Program-made: the position numbers and the translations under genes
In this document: positions 48,618 to 49,741 of the stretch, one piece after another
How the letters are laid out: the number at the start of each line of letters is the position of its first letter
How positions within the stretch are numbered: the stretch's first letter is position 1
NCBI GenBank assembly: GCA_016867715.1
Contig: VGIW01000018.1
Span: 1-49,741, forward strand
DNA from: Candidatus Eisenbacteria bacterium
GTDB lineage: Bacteria > Orphanbacterota > Orphanbacteria > Orphanbacterales > Orphanbacteraceae
Direction of reading: 5' to 3'
DNA: 49,741 bases
The notes under the pieces: model-generated
Seen by the model: only the letters and a program-made list of their open reading frames with translations
What the model was told of the DNA's origin: nothing
Database searches by the model: none

Positions 48618-49138
48618 CCGAAGGCCCGCCGATCCGCTTCCTCCGAGACGAAGAGCACTACTCGATCGTGGTCGAAGAGGGGATGCTCGCGGCGCAGGAG
48701 TCCGTCCGGATCGCGACCGCCAACGTCAAGGAGATCCGGATTCGGAAGGGAAAACGTTACGTCTCGATCGTTCGCGCCTTTGAGGAGATGGCGGAGCGCG
48801 GCGTGTTGATCCGGATCCTGCACGGCGCGCCCCCGTCGCGGAGATTCCGCGAGGAAATCGACGCGAGCGGCGTTCTCTCGTCGAGCGAGCGCTTCGAGAT
48901 GCTCTTCTGCCCGCGCGCTCATCTCAAGATGGTTCTCGTGGACGGCGCGTTTCTCTATGCGGGGAGCGCGAACTTCACCGGGGCCGGTCTCGGCGTCAAG
49001 AAGCCGGAGAGGCGGAACTTCGAGATCGGGTTCGCGACGAAGGACCCCGCGATCGTCCGCCTTCACGCATCGATCTTCGACGAGATCTGGTCCGGCGCCT
49101 TCTGCGATTCCTGCGGGAGGAGGGAGTATTGCAGGTAG
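48614..49138 (+). CDS. Phospholipase D-like protein, single HKD motif
   Basis: The 174-aa protein has one PLD motif: His103, Lys105 and Asp110 in 'HLKMVLVDGAFLYAGSANF', with Asn120 of the GSxN part. Single-motif members usually act as dimers and include nucleases as well as lipases. No signal peptide or membrane segment is seen. The C-terminus carries three Cys in 'CDSCGRREYC', a possible metal site. ATG 48614 overlaps the phosphatase stop, so the two are translationally coupled and probably work in one pathway. Confidence 0.85.
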   Translation: MTEGPPIRFLRDEEHYSIVVEEGMLAAQESVRIATANVKEIRIRKGKRYVSIVRAFEEMAERGVLIRILHGAPPSRRFREEIDASGVLSSSERFEMLFCPRAHLKMVLVDGAFLYAGSANFTGAGLGVKKPERRNFEIGFATKDPAIVRLHASIFDEIWSGAFCDSCGRREYCR

Positions 49139-49348
49139 GGGGGTGAAAGCGCGGACCGCGGGCCCCGCCCATGGTGGTGCAGCCACGCGTGCGTGGCTTG
49201 CGGTCGATCTTGACGAGCCCGCCGCGTTTCCCGTCTCGCACAGTTCTTTCTTGCATCGCGTTGCAGGTTCTCGATCCTCGGCTCAACGCCCGGGATGTCC
49301 CGTTTCCCCTTGCATGGATATCTGTTATGGTGGAACAGTCGAATGGTA
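49139..49348. other. Region between the PLD-like gene and the cassette-like repeat
   Basis: No coding or RNA gene is visible here. The last 50 bases are less GC-rich than the surroundings and contain GTTATGG before the core site at 49349, which recalls attI sites, but this is weak. No TTCTAAC box precedes the core site, so it is not the end of a recognisable upstream attC. Confidence 0.35.
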
Positions 49349-49406
49349 GTTAGAAAGCATGGGTGGGCGGCGTGTTCTTGGAGAGTCGCGGGAGTTCCCG
49401 CGGCCG
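49349..49406. repeat. 58-bp direct repeat, copy 1
   Basis: The 58 bases starting GTTAGAAAGCATGGGTGGGC are identical to 49684-49741, 335 bases downstream. The first seven bases are the core-site-like GTTAGAA. The second half contains one arm of a CGCGGGAGTT/AACTCCCGCG palindrome completed at 49416. Confidence 0.95.
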
Positions 49407-49684
49407 AGAACTCCCGCGATCGACGCTGTGAGAGAGGGAACACAGAAGTCGTCAGCGGTTTGCGACGAACCCTGTGGTCGCTCCGCCGCCTAGCGCCGGC
49501 GGTGGGACGCAGGTCCCCGAAGAGAACCTCGTGCTCGGAGTGCTCCGAGCAAGGCGCTAGGCGGACGGTGGTCGCGATCGCTGCGTCCTCTTTCTAACTC
49601 GCGCCTGCAGCGGGCGGGGCGGGGGCCGGAGGTGAATCCAATCCGATTCCCCCTCCCCTTCCCGCCCCGCCGCTGAGGCGCCCG
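49350..49684 (+). mobile_element. Putative 335-bp gene cassette
   Basis: If recombination occurs between G and TT of GTTAGAA, the unit between the two core sites is 335 bases. It contains no convincing protein: a 44-codon ORF (ATG 49359 to TAG 49493) begins ten bases after the core site, and a longer frame ends with TAA inside the TTCTAAC box, both of which are typical of cassettes, but neither reads like a protein. The DNA is very self-complementary: CCGCCTAGCGCC (49486-49497) pairs exactly with 49553-49564, and CTCGGAGTGCTCCGAG lies between. A structured-RNA cassette is possible. Confidence 0.45.
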
Positions 49685-49690
49685 TTAGAA
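49592..49690 (+). mobile_element. attC-like recombination site
   Basis: The outer boxes are TTCTAAC (49592-49598) and GTTAGAA (49684-49690), exact inverse complements; pairing extends to CTTTCTAAC/GTTAGAAAG. Two-base unpaired spacers follow, then GCGCCT/AGGCGC (49601-49606, 49676-49681), CAGCGG/CCGCTG and CGGGGCGGG/CCCGCCCCG. Two Gs, 49607 and 49614, are unpaired on the 5' arm only, like the extrahelical bases that guide integron integrases. GCCGCTGA (49669-49676) matches the conserved left-inner segment of known attC sites. Deviations are the last core base (A instead of C or T) and the short spacer. No integrase gene is in the window. Confidence 0.55.
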
Positions 49691-49741
49691 AGCATGGGTG
49701 GGCGGCGTGTTCTTGGAGAGTCGCGGGAGTTCCCGCGGCCG
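49684..49741. repeat. 58-bp direct repeat, copy 2 (runs off the end)
   Basis: This copy is identical to 49349-49406 and reaches the last base of the window, so the true repeat may be longer. It may be a second copy of the same cassette, or the assembly may have stopped at a tandem repeat. Confidence 0.95.

Noticed and set aside
49281-49355. A second complete attC site ending at 49355
   Set aside because: GCTCAAC (49281-49287) fits the general R'' pattern but is not complementary to GTTAGAA, and the sequence between them does not form matching inner arms.

Overview
The window is GC-rich, densely coding DNA that looks like a chromosomal contig from an uncultured Gram-negative bacterium. Supporting this are a TonB-dependent receptor, RND efflux pumps, several lipoproteins and a Tat substrate. 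Secreted FG-GAP/ASPIC-UnbV proteins end in an 'NxPNPFNP...YDxSGRLV...GVYxxR' tail, the type known from FCB-group phyla with T9SS-like sorting. The archaeal/eukaryotic-type (type 3) ProS also fits that neighbourhood. A lineage such as Eisenbacteria, Krumholzibacteria or Latescibacteria is my inference, not something the sequence proves.

Layout. Positions 1-1000 hold a partial ORF, a nested inverted-repeat element and an IS4-type transposase remnant. Positions 1029-8896 hold proS, a Trm112-like protein flanked by two REP-like palindromes, a UPF0316 membrane protein, a HAD phosphatase, a large LamG-like/TPR exported protein, a 421-aa protein I do not recognise and a lipoprotein. Positions 9073-18134 hold two convergent subtilase/propeller genes: one interrupted by an in-frame TAG, the other an intact 2124-aa protein with 21 FG-GAP repeats in three groups of seven. 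Positions 18500-23147 hold a decayed M28 peptidase, a PstS-like protein and a secreted oligoendopeptidase F. Positions 23162-26144 hold a long structured inverted repeat, a TonB receptor, a REP-like repeat and a DUF192 protein. Positions 26473-36974 run on the plus strand: a membrane-fusion lipoprotein, two RND permeases, a TPR protein, a DUF362 Tat protein and a zinc-ribbon MscL. Positions 47183-37024 run on the minus strand: a complete F1Fo ATP synthase operon (atpZ-atpI-BEFHAGDC), then a TlpA-like lipoprotein, TrmO and a cupredoxin. Positions 47403-49138 hold a SpoIIE-type phosphatase coupled to a PLD-like protein.

The last 400 bases are the most unusual part. A 58-bp direct repeat (49349-49406 and 49684-49741) marks a 335-bp unit that ends in a hairpin with the layout of an integron attC site: inverse core boxes TTCTAAC/GTTAGAA, complementary inner arms and unpaired Gs on one arm only. 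No integrase is visible. I read this as the start of an integrase-less gene-cassette array (CALIN-like), and the repeat probably explains why the sequence stops here.

How the genes work together: the ATP synthase makes ATP from the proton gradient, and the RND pump spends that gradient. The secreted peptidases, PstS-like protein and TonB receptor suggest an organism that scavenges polymers and nutrients. Two of the four peptidase genes are broken, which suggests ongoing loss of parts of the secreted protease set.
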